This document shows, one piece after another, positions 30,614 through 31,144 of a stretch of 31,144 nt of DNA. Positions within the stretch are counted from its first letter, which is position 1. Every line of letters begins with the position of its first letter. The notes beneath the pieces are model-generated. The model was not told the origin of the DNA, did no database searches, and worked only from the letters and a program-made list of their open reading frames with translations. This stretch comes from JBBKWJ01 sp037968895. Lineage in GTDB: Bacteria > Actinomycetota > Acidimicrobiia > Acidimicrobiales > SZUA-35. The stretch spans positions 1-31,144 of the forward strand of contig JBBKWJ010000144.1 in the NCBI GenBank assembly GCA_037968895.1. The letters are read 5' to 3'. The position numbers and the translations under genes were made by a program.

Positions 30614-31144
30614 CTAAAACTCCGAGGGATCAATACCGTCAGACTCAGTCCAACCCTCAGCTTGCCATTCAAACCTCGGCCTTCGGTCGGCGAGCCAGCG
30701 AGCACAGAGCAGTCCGCCGATGAATCCGAAGAGATGCCCTTCCCACGAGACACCGGCCGTTGGCACGAATCCAGCTGCCAGCCCGCTGTAGAGCAGGAGT
30801 GCAACCAGCGCAGGGGCAATGGCGAGAGGGCGGCGTTCGAAAACGGCGGCACCAAGGAGAGCCCCGAAGTAGCCAAAGATAAGGCCGCTCGCGCCGATGT
30901 GGTTACCACTGGAGCCGAGGAGCCAGGTCAGGCCGCCGCCAACGAGGACACTCGCAGCAGTAACGACGGCCAGCCGTCGAATTCCTCGCACCGCGACCAA
31001 GCCACCCAGAACCGCAAAGGGGAAGGTGTTTGAGACGAGGTGGCGCCAGTCGGAGTGCAATACCGGAGCCCAGAGAATTCCGTCGACACCATCGGCCTGT
31101 CGAGGGTGAATGCCGCCCCGCTGAAGACGATCGGAGAGCAGAAA
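30614..31144 (-). CDS. rhomboid family intramembrane serine protease, C-terminal part (5' end outside window)
   Basis: The minus-strand frame is open to the window edge, giving 176 visible residues; the gene begins to the right. The region GGIHPRQADG then APVLHSDWRHLVSNTFPF is the conserved rhomboid entry into its early membrane segments. The catalytic Ser is in HIGASGLIFGYFGALLG (GxSG) and the catalytic His in EGHLFGFIGGLL. Five or so hydrophobic segments are visible, and the tail after ARWLADRR is cytoplasmic and acidic. Such enzymes cut substrates within the membrane; the substrate is unknown. A TTG at 31060 might be mistaken for the start, but the conserved upstream residues show the protein is longer. 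Confidence 0.9.
   Translation of the reverse strand, partial: FLLSDRLQRGGIHPRQADGVDGILWAPVLHSDWRHLVSNTFPFAVLGGLVAVRGIRRLAVVTAASVLVGGGLTWLLGSSGNHIGASGLIFGYFGALLGAAVFERRPLAIAPALVALLLYSGLAAGFVPTAGVSWEGHLFGFIGGLLCARWLADRRPRFEWQAEGWTESDGIDPSEF

Overview
The window looks like chromosomal DNA from a high-GC actinobacterium, most plausibly one of the Acidimicrobiia (class-level placement is inference). Two things point there. First, the order pyrR-pyrB-pyrC-carA-carB-pyrD-pyrF-mihF-gmk-rpoZ-coaBC-metK-priA-...-fmt-rsmB follows the arrangement known from Mycobacterium. Second, the actinobacterial integration host factor (mIHF) sits directly before gmk. PriA has the degenerate ATPase and Zn site typical of Actinobacteria. 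PyrD and SerC, however, are not of the mycobacterial types.

Layout. 1-528: 3' end of a DUF4214 repeat protein, cut by the window edge. 701-2460: an enoyl-CoA hydratase/isomerase and an HpcH/HpaI aldolase, separated by a compact inverted plus direct repeat. 2489-11486: the de novo UMP operon, preceded by a well-formed PyrR-binding RNA hairpin next to the pyrR ribosome binding site; an intrinsic terminator lies inside the first codons of pyrR. 11579-16998: mihF, gmk (apparently CTG start), rpoZ, coaBC, metK and degenerate priA. 17011-18182 (minus): two overlapping methyltransferase genes. 18258-20847: def, fmt and rsmB, for formyl-Met handling and 16S rRNA methylation. 21072-25843: a BMP-type (nucleoside) ABC transporter with a clear promoter. 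25811-30505 (minus): serA-serC-DUF1015-aminotransferase. 30614-31144 (minus): a rhomboid-family membrane protein running off the right edge.

How the genes work together: the pyr operon makes UMP from bicarbonate, glutamine and aspartate, with PyrR as its predicted nucleotide-sensing RNA-binding repressor. gmk feeds GTP synthesis, and the BMP transporter could salvage nucleosides. coaBC and metK make CoA precursors and S-adenosylmethionine, which the RNA methyltransferases (SPOUT, RsmC-like, RsmB) use. The ser operon makes phosphoserine; no serB is present, and a DUF1015 gene follows serC.

No tRNA, rRNA, CRISPR array, insertion sequence or integrase was seen. No stretch longer than 300 bases lacks a gene; the longest gaps are 20848-21071, 529-700 and 1559-1704. 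The strongest second-look items are the PyrR hairpin with a terminator inside the pyrR coding region, the CTG start of gmk, a Gly in place of the metal-binding Asp of dihydroorotase, the DUF1015 protein of the ser operon, and an NADP-like coenzyme fingerprint in SerA.
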